A DNA stretch of 7,695 bases from Chryseobacterium gleum (GTDB taxonomy: Bacteria > Bacteroidota > Bacteroidia > Flavobacteriales_D > Sanyastnellaceae): assembly GCA_945883885.1 (NCBI GenBank), contig CAMCYM010000077.1, positions 1 to 7,695 on the forward strand, read 5' to 3'. The position numbers and the translations under genes are program-made. The notes under the pieces were generated by a model. That model made no database searches, was not told the DNA's origin, and saw only the letters and a list, made by a program, of their open reading frames with translations. The first letter of the stretch is position 1, and every line of letters starts with the position of its first letter. Positions 1-5,877 of this stretch are shown here, piece by piece.

Positions 1-242
1 TCCACATCGATGTTGTCGATGCCGACCCCGCCGCGCCCGATGTAGCGCAGGCCAGGGCACGCCGCGATGAGAGGTTCACGCACCTTCGTCGCACTGCGCA
101 CGAGGAGGCATTCAACTCCTTCTGCAGCGATGAATGCCGCTAAGCCATCGGCAGGCACGTGGTCCGTAAACACCGTATGTCCGGCCGAACGGAGGGCCTG
201 TAGGCCTGCGGCGCTGATGCCGTCGTTTGCGAGGATGATCAT
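1..242 (-). CDS. serA: D-3-phosphoglycerate dehydrogenase, N-terminal part (cut by window edge)
   Basis: SerA oxidises 3-phosphoglycerate to 3-phosphohydroxypyruvate with NAD+, the first committed step of serine synthesis, in the cytoplasm. Only the first 80 codons are present, and the rest lies beyond the left edge. The visible part begins MIILANDGI and contains VRSATKV (about residues 48-54) and GRGGVGIDNID (about 69-79), both typical of the substrate-binding lobe of D-2-hydroxyacid dehydrogenases of the SerA type. The Rossmann NAD-binding domain and catalytic Arg/Glu/His are not in view, so an intact gene cannot be confirmed. The ATG at 242 lies 12 nt after the serC stop, which supports translation from one serC-serA message. 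The leader is pyrimidine-rich with no Shine-Dalgarno sequence. A different 2-hydroxyacid dehydrogenase is possible from the fragment alone, but the position next to serC makes SerA the best reading. Confidence 0.9.
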   Translation of the reverse strand, partial: MIILANDGISAAGLQALRSAGHTVFTDHVPADGLAAFIAAEGVECLLVRSATKVREPLIAACPGLRYIGRGGVGIDNIDV

Positions 243-254
243 CGAAGGAGGGAG

Positions 255-1310
255 TTAAAACGTGGCCATCACGTGGACGAGGGCTTCTACTGAGCTGAGC
301 GGCAGGGCGTTGTACATCGAGGCCCGGTAGCCCCCGACCGACCGGTGACCGGTCAACCCGCTGATGCCGGCCGCCTGCCAGGCGCGGTCGAATGCGGAGG
401 CATCCTCGGGCTGCGCGAGCGTGAAGGTGGCGTTCATCCACGAACGGTCTTCGGGCACAGCATGTCCGACAAAGCGCGGGTTGCGGTCAATTTCTGCATA
501 AAGCAACTCGGCCTTTGCGCGGTTGTGGGCCTCGAGGGCCGGAACACCGCCTTGTTCCTTCATCCACCGAAGGGTCAGCAGGGTAGCGTACACGGAGAAG
601 ACGGGCGGCGTGTTCAGCATGCTGTCTTTCGAAAGGTGCTGCGCAAGGTCGAGGTAGGTCGGGATTTTCCGCCCGGCCTTGCCGAGGGCCTCGCGGTCCA
701 CGATGTACAGGACGGTGCCGGCGGGCCCCATGTTCTTTTGGGCCCCGGCGTAGATGCACACATACGGTTCCGGGTCGAACGTGCGCGAGAAGATGTCGGA
801 ACTCATGTCCGCGATGAGCGGGACCGGCGCGGTGGGGTAGGGGTGGTATTGGGTTCCGAAAATCGTGTTGTTCGTGGTCACGTGCAGGTAAGCAGCGTCT
901 TCCGGAACGACGTATCCCTTCGGAATGTGGTTGTGGTTCGAAGCCGCCGAGGAGGCCACCACGTCCACCGTGCCCACCATCCGTGCTTCTTTGATCGCGC
1001 CCGCGGCCCAGGTGCCGGTGTCCACATAAGCGGCTTTGCCGCCTTCGGGCAGGAAGTTCATCGGAACCGTGTAGAAGCCCAGTGTCGCTCCGCCCTGCAA
1101 GAAGAGCACATCGAAGCGTTCCGGCAAGCCGAGGAGTTCCTTCACGAGGCCCCGCGCCTCCTCCATCACCCCTTCAAACTCCGGCGTCCGGTGCGAGATC
1201 TCGAGGAGGGACAAGCCCATGTCTCCGAATTCAAGGACCGCGTCTGCAGCGCCTTGAAGCACCTGCTGGGGGAGGATGCAAGGTCCCGCCGAAAAGTTGT
1301 GGATGTGCAT
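255..1310 (-). CDS. serC: 3-phosphoserine/phosphohydroxythreonine aminotransferase
   Basis: This PLP-dependent class V aminotransferase converts 3-phosphohydroxypyruvate plus glutamate to phosphoserine, the second step of serine synthesis. It can also act in pyridoxal phosphate synthesis. The 351-residue protein has the usual family length of about 360. It starts MHIHNFSAGP, the conserved SerC N-terminus. GGAT (73-76), HVTTNNTIFGTQ (143-154) and ADMSSD (168-173) line the cofactor site. The PLP lysine is K192 in GAQKNMGPAG, and the C-terminal GHRSVGGYRASMYNALP block contains the phosphate-binding Arg/His. The frame is open up to an ATG at 1361, but the extra 17 residues do not resemble SerC, so the ATG at 1310 is chosen. 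serA follows 12 nt after the stop. Upstream is a 70-nt gap behind the DUF4476-like gene with no clear promoter, so serC may be read through from upstream or may use an unrecognised promoter. Confidence 0.97.
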   Translation of the reverse strand: MHIHNFSAGPCILPQQVLQGAADAVLEFGDMGLSLLEISHRTPEFEGVMEEARGLVKELLGLPERFDVLFLQGGATLGFYTVPMNFLPEGGKAAYVDTGTWAAGAIKEARMVGTVDVVASSAASNHNHIPKGYVVPEDAAYLHVTTNNTIFGTQYHPYPTAPVPLIADMSSDIFSRTFDPEPYVCIYAGAQKNMGPAGTVLYIVDREALGKAGRKIPTYLDLAQHLSKDSMLNTPPVFSVYATLLTLRWMKEQGGVPALEAHNRAKAELLYAEIDRNPRFVGHAVPEDRSWMNATFTLAQPEDASAFDRAWQAAGISGLTGHRSVGGYRASMYNALPLSSVEALVHVMATF

Positions 1311-1380
1311 GCCACAAAATTGCGCCCATCCCACCGAATCCCGGGGCCGCCATGCCCACAATTTTCACACGTGTCGCCGC

Positions 1381-2070
1381 TTACTTTGTAGCCGTGGCTT
1401 CTAGGGCCGTCCGCGCTTGCCGCCGGTACAGCTCGAGGTGGAACAGCGCGTCGAGCGGCAGCCGTTCCGGAGCGGTCATCCGGGCAACCAGGCGTTGCAG
1501 CAGCTCGAGCCGCCGCGCTTCGTCTTGCACCAGTCCCAGCACCGCGCTGGCCGCTTCCGGGGTGAGGCAGGAGTTCTCGGACCAAACCAAAATCGCAGCC
1601 ACCCGGTCCCGCTCGAACGGGAGGTTTTGCATTTGGGCCGCGAGCGCGACGACGCCCGCGCGCGAAGTCGGGGGATAACAGCGCCCCGCCGCAGCGGCTG
1701 CCCATGTCCAGCCGACCATCGCCTCCCGGCTCCAACCGAATGGTGCAGCGGCCTCAGCTTCGAGGGGCTTGGCCGGAGCGGGCTTTGCAGCGGAGGACCG
1801 CGCCGGAGCGGCCTTCGGGGCGGCCGCGAGGTCTTCGGTGAGCGGGGCAGCCGGCGGCGTGCACGGCCACGGCATCACCGCAAATGCCCCGTCCTCCCGA
1901 TCGAACCGGAACTCCACCGCCTCGCCGGGGCATTCCCCCGTCCAAACCCACACCTCGCCCGACCACAGCGAATCCACCGGCAGCGCGCAGCCGTCACACC
2001 GGACGCGCCACACGGGCGACCCCGCGGTCAGCAGGGCCATCACAGGAGGGAGGGTTGCAGCGAGGAGCAT
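1381..2070 (-). CDS. DUF4476-like protein, probably exported
   Basis: The function is unknown. The 229-residue protein begins MLLAATLPPVMALLTAG, a short hydrophobic stretch that may be an export signal although it lacks the usual positive N-region. Residues about 20-70 form a small Trp/Cys-containing domain with a CDGC pair (C25, C28) and further Cys at 47 and 70. An Ala/Pro/Lys-rich linker spans about 73-110. The C-terminal domain (about 115-225) matches my recollection of DUF4476, a domain common in Bacteroidota, in its helical pattern: LPFERDRVAAIL, then a CLTPEAASAVLGLV segment, then a block ending in LFHLELYRRQ. This assignment is from memory of the pattern, not a search. The reading frame continues far upstream through the flippase gene, but that part is a shadow. 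The ATG at 2070 is chosen because it gives the hydrophobic start and lies just downstream of a -7 box at 2084-2091. It could instead be another small secreted Bacteroidota family. Confidence 0.75.
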   Translation of the reverse strand: MLLAATLPPVMALLTAGSPVWRVRCDGCALPVDSLWSGEVWVWTGECPGEAVEFRFDREDGAFAVMPWPCTPPAAPLTEDLAAAPKAAPARSSAAKPAPAKPLEAEAAAPFGWSREAMVGWTWAAAAAGRCYPPTSRAGVVALAAQMQNLPFERDRVAAILVWSENSCLTPEAASAVLGLVQDEARRLELLQRLVARMTAPERLPLDALFHLELYRRQARTALEATATK

Positions 2071-2083
2071 GGGAACCTGGCTG

Positions 2084-2091
2084 CAAAGATA
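2084..2091 (-). promoter_or_regulatory. Bacteroidota -7 promoter box (TATCTTTG) before the DUF4476-like gene
   Basis: On the minus strand this reads TATCTTTG, a perfect match to the TAnnTTTG -7 consensus of Bacteroidota primary sigma factor promoters. It lies 13 nt before the ATG at 2070, so the leader would be very short. I see no good TTG -33 element at the expected distance. A small inverted repeat, CCGG-TTT-CCGG at 2095-2105, sits directly upstream. The match is in the only 50-nt gap between the flippase and the next gene, which favours a real promoter giving the DUF4476-like gene, and perhaps serC-serA, its own transcription. Confidence 0.55.
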
Positions 2092-2120
2092 GGACCGGTT
2101 TCCGGGTGGGTGCGCCGGAG

Positions 2121-3662
2121 TCAGCGCCGCAGCCGGGCGCGGAGGGCGGCGGGGAGGGGGAGGCGGGCGGCGAGGGAGCGGCGCAGGTCGGGGTCGGCTC
2201 CGTCGAGGAGGGTGGGGCGGAGGACCGCCGTGCCCACGACGGCTGCGGCGGTCAAGGCCGCGCCCACGGCACAGCGGGCGAAGGGCGACCCGTCGAGGAC
2301 CCCCGTCAGCGCAAGGGCCACCCCGCCCGCAACGGCCCCGAGTACGAGGCCTGGAACGAGCGGCCGCCCCCCGGCGAAGGCGGCGGAGCCCACCGCCCGC
2401 CGCACCAGCACCGCCATGCCGACGCATTGGGCCACCGTAGCGAGCGTAACCGCCCACGCCACGCCGGCCAGGCCCGCCCCGGACGACACGGCTCCCCAAG
2501 CGCCCCCCGCAATCGCCGCCACGAATGCCCCCTTCAGCACCACCGCCGGCACGAGCAGGTCCGTGGCCCGCACCGTGGCATCGCCGAGCTTCGCGAGCGC
2601 CCGGAACGCCAGCCCGGAAAAGAGGATGGCAGCGATGGGGCCAGATGCGGCAAAGGCCGGGCCCAAAAAAACCACTGTGAGGTCGCCCGCAAAGGCCGTG
2701 AGAAAGACGGTGGCGGGGACGACGACGAGGGCCAGCATTTGGATCCCGTTGCGCACGGTCCGGGCGAGTTCTTCGCGCCGGTCCTGCAAGGCGGACATGC
2801 CGGAAAAGAGGACGTTGTCGCTGAGTTTGCCCAGTACCGTGATGGGCAGGCTGTAGAGGTAGGCCGCCCGGTCGTAGATGCCTGTGGCCGCCCATCCGCC
2901 CCCCCCCGCACTCAAACTCGCACTGGAACTCAAACTCAAACTCGAACTCAAACTCACCACCAACGTATCCACCTTCGTCGCCGCGTAGTTGCCCAGGTTG
3001 AAGAGCGTGCTGCGCGCGCCGTACCCGAGCATGCTGCGCAAGGAGGCCGCGGACGGGAGGCCGCGGATGCTGTGGGGGGCTTGGAACCAATTGAATACGC
3101 CCAGGAGGGCGTTTTGGGAAAGCAGCGCCAGCACGTAGGCCCAAACCCCCGACCCGGCCCACGCCAGCCCGAGCCCGATCACGAGGTTTCCGAGCAACAT
3201 CGCCGCCAGCGACGAGCGAAACAGCCGGTCAAAGGCCATCCGCCGGATGAGCAAACTGCGCGGCACGAGCGTAAATCCCGAGATCACAAAGCTCAAGGCC
3301 ACCACGCGCAGCACGTCCACCAGCACATCGGTCGTGCTGCCCGTCTTTTCGGCATACAAGGAACCGATGGCCGGCGCCGCCGCGAAGAGCGCCGCAAAGC
3401 AGAGGATGCCGAGCACCGCCGACGTGTAAAAAGCCGTGCGGATGTCGGTGTCGCTGAGGTCCTTGCGCTGGACGAGGGCGGGTCCGATTCCGATTTGGGC
3501 AAAAATTTCGACCACACCCACCACGACGAGCGCGATGGCCATCACGCCGAAGTCCGACGGGGTCAGCAGCCGTGCGAGGGCCGCCGAAAAGATGAGTTGC
3601 AGGACGATTTGAACGCCCACGCTGAGCGTCTGCCAACGGATCGCCTGGCCCCAACCCGCCAT
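2121..3662 (-). CDS. Lipopolysaccharide/polysaccharide flippase of the Wzx/WzxC type with a repeat-encoded insert
   Basis: This is an inner-membrane protein of the MOP superfamily, close to the Polysacc_synt_3 (WzxC/TuaB) group, expected to move lipid-linked oligosaccharide units across the membrane. The 513 residues are almost entirely hydrophobic helices. Family-like segments include the N-terminal WQTLSVGVQIVLQL, ALARLLTPSDFGVMAIALV (about 29-47), GIGPALVQRKDLSDTDIRTAFYTS (58-81), LGYGARSTLFNLGNYAATKVDTLVV (212-236) and GIYDRAAYLYSLP (261-273). Between the last two, where relatives usually have a short IGxxLGxxxLG loop, residues 237-256 are a Ser/Leu run followed by four Gly, encoded by a hexanucleotide repeat and a run of nine G. 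A T7 run encodes V331-F332-L333. The ATG at 3662 lies 4 nt after the rny stop, so the gene is probably translated from the rny transcript. No glycosyltransferase or other polysaccharide gene is nearby, so the substrate cannot be named. A role as a general MATE-like transporter is less likely. Confidence 0.88.
   Translation of the reverse strand: MAGWGQAIRWQTLSVGVQIVLQLIFSAALARLLTPSDFGVMAIALVVVGVVEIFAQIGIGPALVQRKDLSDTDIRTAFYTSAVLGILCFAALFAAAPAIGSLYAEKTGSTTDVLVDVLRVVALSFVISGFTLVPRSLLIRRMAFDRLFRSSLAAMLLGNLVIGLGLAWAGSGVWAYVLALLSQNALLGVFNWFQAPHSIRGLPSAASLRSMLGYGARSTLFNLGNYAATKVDTLVVSLSSSLSLSSSASLSAGGGGWAATGIYDRAAYLYSLPITVLGKLSDNVLFSGMSALQDRREELARTVRNGIQMLALVVVPATVFLTAFAGDLTVVFLGPAFAASGPIAAILFSGLAFRALAKLGDATVRATDLLVPAVVLKGAFVAAIAGGAWGAVSSGAGLAGVAWAVTLATVAQCVGMAVLVRRAVGSAAFAGGRPLVPGLVLGAVAGGVALALTGVLDGSPFARCAVGAALTAAAVVGTAVLRPTLLDGADPDLRRSLAARLPLPAALRARLRR
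2899..2907 (-). repeat. Run of nine G (coding strand) inside the flippase gene
   Basis: Nine consecutive C on the plus strand read as G9 on the coding strand and encode most of A252-G256. Long homopolymeric G tracts inside genes are known slippage sites for phase variation. Here a loss of one G would put the ribosome into a frame that closes at 2534. A gain of one G would put it into a frame that stays open to 1381, the end of the next gene. Either change would destroy the C-terminal half of the flippase. Whether the tract actually varies cannot be told from one sequence. Confidence 0.9.
2911..2955 (-). repeat. Imperfect hexanucleotide tandem repeat in the flippase gene
   Basis: There are seven and a half units of CTCAAA (plus strand) with variants CTCGCA, CTGGAA and CTCGAA. 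On the coding strand the units read TTTGAG or TTCGAG. In the flippase frame they encode alternating Ser and Leu/Ser (residues about 237-251). Because the unit is six bases, copy-number change alters the insert by two residues and keeps the frame. It abuts the G9 run with three bases between. A sequence-related repeat, TTGAGA, is at 7669-7695. Confidence 0.92.
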
Positions 3663-3666
3663 GGGC

Positions 3667-5205
3667 TCAGCGCGCGATGCTCACGCTGCGCTTCTCCCGG
3701 ATCACCATGATTTTCACTTGGCCCGGGTAGGTCATTTCGTTCATGATGCGCTGCGAGAGGTCGAAGCTGAGCTGGTCCGCCTGGTCGTCGCTCACTTGGT
3801 CGCTTTCCACCATCACGCGCAGCTCGCGGCCGGCTTGGATGGCAAAGCTCTTCGTCACGCCCGGGTATTCCATGGCGAGGTTTTCCAAATCCCGCAAGCG
3901 CTGGATGTACGCCTCGACCATCTCGCGACGGGCACCGGGCCGCGCACCGCTGATGGCGTCGCACACCTGGACGATGGGCGACAGCAGGGTCGTCATTTCA
4001 ATCTCGTCGTGGTGCGCTCCGATGGCGTTGCAGATGTCCGGACGCTCGCCCGCCCGCTCGGCAAGCTTCATCCCGAGGAGTGCGTGTGGCAACTCGCTCT
4101 CTTCGTCGCTCACCTTGCCGATGTCGTGCAAGAGGCCGGCGCGCTTGGCCGCCTTCGCGTCGAGGCCCAGTTCTGCGGCCATGGTGGCGCACAGGTTAGC
4201 GACTTCGCGGCTGTGCTGCAGGAGGTTTTGGCCATACGACGACCGGTACTTCATCCGGCCCACCATGCGCATGAGTTCGCTTTTGATGTTGTGGATGCCG
4301 AGGTCGATGCAGGTGCGCTTGCCGATTTCGTGGATTTCCTCTTCGATCTTCTTCGTCACCTTCGCCACGACTTCTTCGATCCGCGCAGGGTGGATGCGGC
4401 CGTCGGTGACGAGTTGGTGCAACGAGAGGCGGGCAATCTCCCGGCGGACCGGGTCGAAGCAGCTGAGGATGATGGCTTCTGGCGTGTCGTCGACGATGAA
4501 TTCGACGCCGGTGGCCGCTTCCAGGGCCCGGATGTTCCGGCCTTCGCGGCCGATGATTCGCCCTTTGACGTCGTCGTTCGAGATGTTGAAGACGCTGACC
4601 GCGTTTTCGACGCTGTGCTCCGTGGCTACGCGCTGAATGGTTTGGACCACAATCTTCTTCGCATCCTGATTCGCCTTCACGCGGGCTTCTTCGAGGATTT
4701 CCTGTACCTGCGTGGCAGCCATCGATTTCGCTTCGCCTACCACCTGTTCGCGCAGTTCTTTCTTCGCCTCTTCGGCGCTCATGTTCGCGGTCTTCTCAAG
4801 CAACTCTACGGAACGCAAGCGGTTCTTTTCCAGCTCCTTCGCCTTCGCTTCGGTGGCTTCGAGGCGCTGGTTGAGCTTCTCGAGTTCGCGGTCGAGGTTT
4901 TGCTCTTTGCCGGTGACGCGGTCTTGGTCGCGGCGCAAGGCGTCGAGGTCGGCTTTCACCTTCTCCTCACGCTGCGTCACAGAAGCCGAGCGGTCCTTGA
5001 GTTCGCGGGCATTTTGCTCCTTCAGCTCGATGAACTTCTCTTTCGCTTGCAGGATCTTCTTCTCTTTCAGTACTTCGCCTTTGCGCTCCGCTTCGGCGAT
5101 GAGGTCGCTGGCTTTGCGGGCGAGCAACCGGGTGAAGAGCACATAGCCGCCGGCTGCCCCTGCGAGCAGGCCGATGAGTGCGCCTAGGATAAACGTCATG
5201 TCCAT
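3667..5205 (-). CDS. rny: Ribonuclease Y
   Basis: This is a membrane-anchored endoribonuclease that starts mRNA decay. The 512-residue length is normal for the family (about 520). Residues 3-25 form one transmembrane helix (FILGALIGLLAGAAGGYVLF). Residues about 30-180 are a charged coiled coil rich in Lys and Glu. A KH RNA-binding domain follows, with GRIIGREGRNI at 215-225 and VDDTPEAIILSCFDPVRREIA at about 238-258. The HD metal-dependent phosphohydrolase domain has LLQHSREVA (H331), LLHDIGK (H360-D361), AHHDEIE (H398/H399) and a distal D416. The C-terminal VRVMVE-like and YPGQVKIMVIREKRSVSIAR blocks are typical, and all key residues appear intact. The start is taken at 5205 (MDMTF); a second ATG two codons later at 5199 is equally possible. 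zapA ends 16 nt upstream and the flippase starts 4 nt downstream, so the gene sits in a tight operon. The decamer GGGGATTAGG (plus strand) adjoins its start and also lies just before zapA. Confidence 0.98.
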   Translation of the reverse strand: MDMTFILGALIGLLAGAAGGYVLFTRLLARKASDLIAEAERKGEVLKEKKILQAKEKFIELKEQNARELKDRSASVTQREEKVKADLDALRRDQDRVTGKEQNLDRELEKLNQRLEATEAKAKELEKNRLRSVELLEKTANMSAEEAKKELREQVVGEAKSMAATQVQEILEEARVKANQDAKKIVVQTIQRVATEHSVENAVSVFNISNDDVKGRIIGREGRNIRALEAATGVEFIVDDTPEAIILSCFDPVRREIARLSLHQLVTDGRIHPARIEEVVAKVTKKIEEEIHEIGKRTCIDLGIHNIKSELMRMVGRMKYRSSYGQNLLQHSREVANLCATMAAELGLDAKAAKRAGLLHDIGKVSDEESELPHALLGMKLAERAGERPDICNAIGAHHDEIEMTTLLSPIVQVCDAISGARPGARREMVEAYIQRLRDLENLAMEYPGVTKSFAIQAGRELRVMVESDQVSDDQADQLSFDLSQRIMNEMTYPGQVKIMVIREKRSVSIAR

Positions 5206-5221
5206 GGGGGATTAGGCTGGA

Positions 5222-5515
5222 TCAGCCCTCCACGAGGCGGTCGAGGCGACCGAGCAGCACACCGAGAGCTTCTTCCAGTTCCGCCGAAAGGACCGGTTGC
5301 GGGGCGGTTTCTGCGGCATCGGGCGCAAGCTCCGAGGCAATCTGCAGCGCCGCCATGGCGAGTTGGTCGGTCCGGTCGGTCACCCCGAATCGGTCCCGGA
5401 ATCCATCCACCTGGGCATTCACGGCTTCGGCCGCCCGGTGCAGCGCAGCGACCTCTGCAGCATCTACGCTGAGGTCGTACGGTTTGCCGGCAAGCACGAT
5501 GCGCACTGAATTCAC
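5222..5515 (-). CDS. zapA: Cell division protein ZapA
   Basis: ZapA is a small cytoplasmic protein that binds FtsZ and promotes bundling of FtsZ filaments at the division ring. The 97-residue product has the family pattern. The N-terminal strand segment is VRIVLAGKPYDLSVDAAE, followed by helix VAALHRAAEAVNAQVDGFRDRF, the DRTDQLAMAALQIASEL block typical of ZapA, and a C-terminal helix ending LLGRLDRLVEG. The frame extends to an ATG at 5569, but those 18 extra residues are a Pro/Ser run overlapping the end of the upstream gene. I therefore place the start at the GTG at 5515, 10 nt after the upstream stop, which gives the usual family length. No AGGAGG-type ribosome site is visible. RNase Y follows after 16 nt. 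The zapA-rny order is common in Bacteroidota from general knowledge. Confidence 0.88.
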   Translation of the reverse strand: MNSVRIVLAGKPYDLSVDAAEVAALHRAAEAVNAQVDGFRDRFGVTDRTDQLAMAALQIASELAPDAAETAPQPVLSAELEEALGVLLGRLDRLVEG

Positions 5516-5525
5516 GGGGTGGGGA

Positions 5526-5819
5526 TTAGGAGTGGGGGGTGGGGGAGGCGAGGAGGGAGATGCAGGCATCCACTTCCGCGAGAAGCTGTTCGATGTCCGC
5601 CCGGGTCAACTCCACCGAAGCGGGGCTGGATTCCGAGGGATGGGTATATGGTGAAGGTGTCACCTCCTGACGTTCAAGTTCTTCGATGCGCAGCTGCGCC
5701 TCCACGAGTTCGTCTTCCACGTGGCGCAGCCGTTCCCGCAACCGTTCGTACCGGTCCGCGAGCTCCGAAGCGCGCTCAAGCAGCTGCGCCAAAAGGAGTT
5801 CGGGGGTCGGTCGTTCCAT
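5526..5819 (-). CDS. Small coiled-coil protein upstream of zapA
   Basis: I recognise no named family with confidence. The 97-residue protein starts MERPTPELLLAQLLERASELADRYERLRERLRH. Residues about 8-52 form a continuous amphipathic, Leu/Arg/Glu-rich coiled coil. A Pro/Ser linker (about 53-68) follows. A short C-terminal helix, LTRADIEQLLAEVDACISLL (71-90), resembles the conserved tail of small proteins that precede zapA in other Bacteroidota. The size, coiled coil and position before zapA suggest a ZapB-like divisome partner, but this is inference. The ATG at 5819 is chosen because the open frame beyond it runs into the divergent peptidase gene and is not coding-like. A -7 box at 5846-5853 lies 26 nt upstream, so this is probably the first gene of the coiled-coil, zapA, rny and flippase transcript. 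The stop is 10 nt before the zapA GTG. Confidence 0.8.
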   Translation of the reverse strand: MERPTPELLLAQLLERASELADRYERLRERLRHVEDELVEAQLRIEELERQEVTPSPYTHPSESSPASVELTRADIEQLLAEVDACISLLASPTPHS

Positions 5820-5845
5820 GCAACTCAAATGAGGGAGGGTCCGCA

Positions 5846-5853
5846 CAAATGTA
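5846..5853 (-). promoter_or_regulatory. Bacteroidota -7 promoter box (TACATTTG) before the coiled-coil/zapA/rny operon
   Basis: On the minus strand this reads TACATTTG, a perfect TAnnTTTG match. It lies 26 nt upstream of the ATG at 5819, in the 58-nt gap between divergent genes. The best -33 candidate is a TTC in place of TTG, 18 nt upstream, which is weak. Position, orientation and the perfect box make this the likely promoter of the minus-strand operon. Confidence 0.65.
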
Positions 5854-5855
5854 GT

Positions 5856-5863
5856 TAGATTCG
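5856..5863 (+). promoter_or_regulatory. Possible -7 box (TAGATTCG) for the M23 peptidase gene
   Basis: The plus strand reads TAGATTCG, one mismatch from TAnnTTTG, 14 nt before the ATG at 5878. No -33 TTG is seen at the right distance. It lies 2 nt from the divergent box at 5846-5853, so if both are used the two polymerases would compete for the same DNA. The peptidase needs a promoter in this short gap, but this exact site is uncertain. Confidence 0.3.
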
Positions 5864-5877
5864 CCGTTCTTGAACCG

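Noticed and set aside
1315..1322. A CAATTTTG match to the -7 box just before serC.
   Set aside because: It has one mismatch, lies only 4 nt from the ATG and has no -33 partner, so it is too weak to call.
1311..1361. A 17-residue N-terminal extension of SerC from an ATG at 1361.
   Set aside because: SerC proteins begin at the MHIHNFSAGP segment; the extension has no family similarity.
1367..1374. The palindrome ACACGTGT in the gap before serC, considered as an operator.
   Set aside because: An 8-bp palindrome alone is common by chance and no second half-site or known regulator motif supports it.
2071..3162. A long minus-strand open frame continuing upstream from the DUF4476-like gene through the flippase gene (593 codons in all).
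   Set aside because: It is out of frame with the flippase, is Arg/Gly/Pro-rich, and has no family-like sequence until the DUF4476-like part. Long stop-free shadow frames are expected in GC-rich DNA.
1884..3710. A 608-codon plus-strand open frame across the flippase and DUF4476-like genes.
   Set aside because: It has extreme Arg/Gly/His composition, no recognisable domain, and spans two real genes and their gap on the other strand.
3661..5187. A 508-codon plus-strand open frame antisense to rny.
   Set aside because: The minus strand encodes a complete RNase Y with all motifs; the antisense frame is a composition artefact rich in His, Phe, Leu and Asp.
5516..5569. An N-terminal extension of ZapA from an ATG at 5569.
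   Set aside because: It adds 18 Pro/Ser-rich residues that overlap the upstream gene and do not resemble ZapA; the GTG at 5515 gives a normal length.
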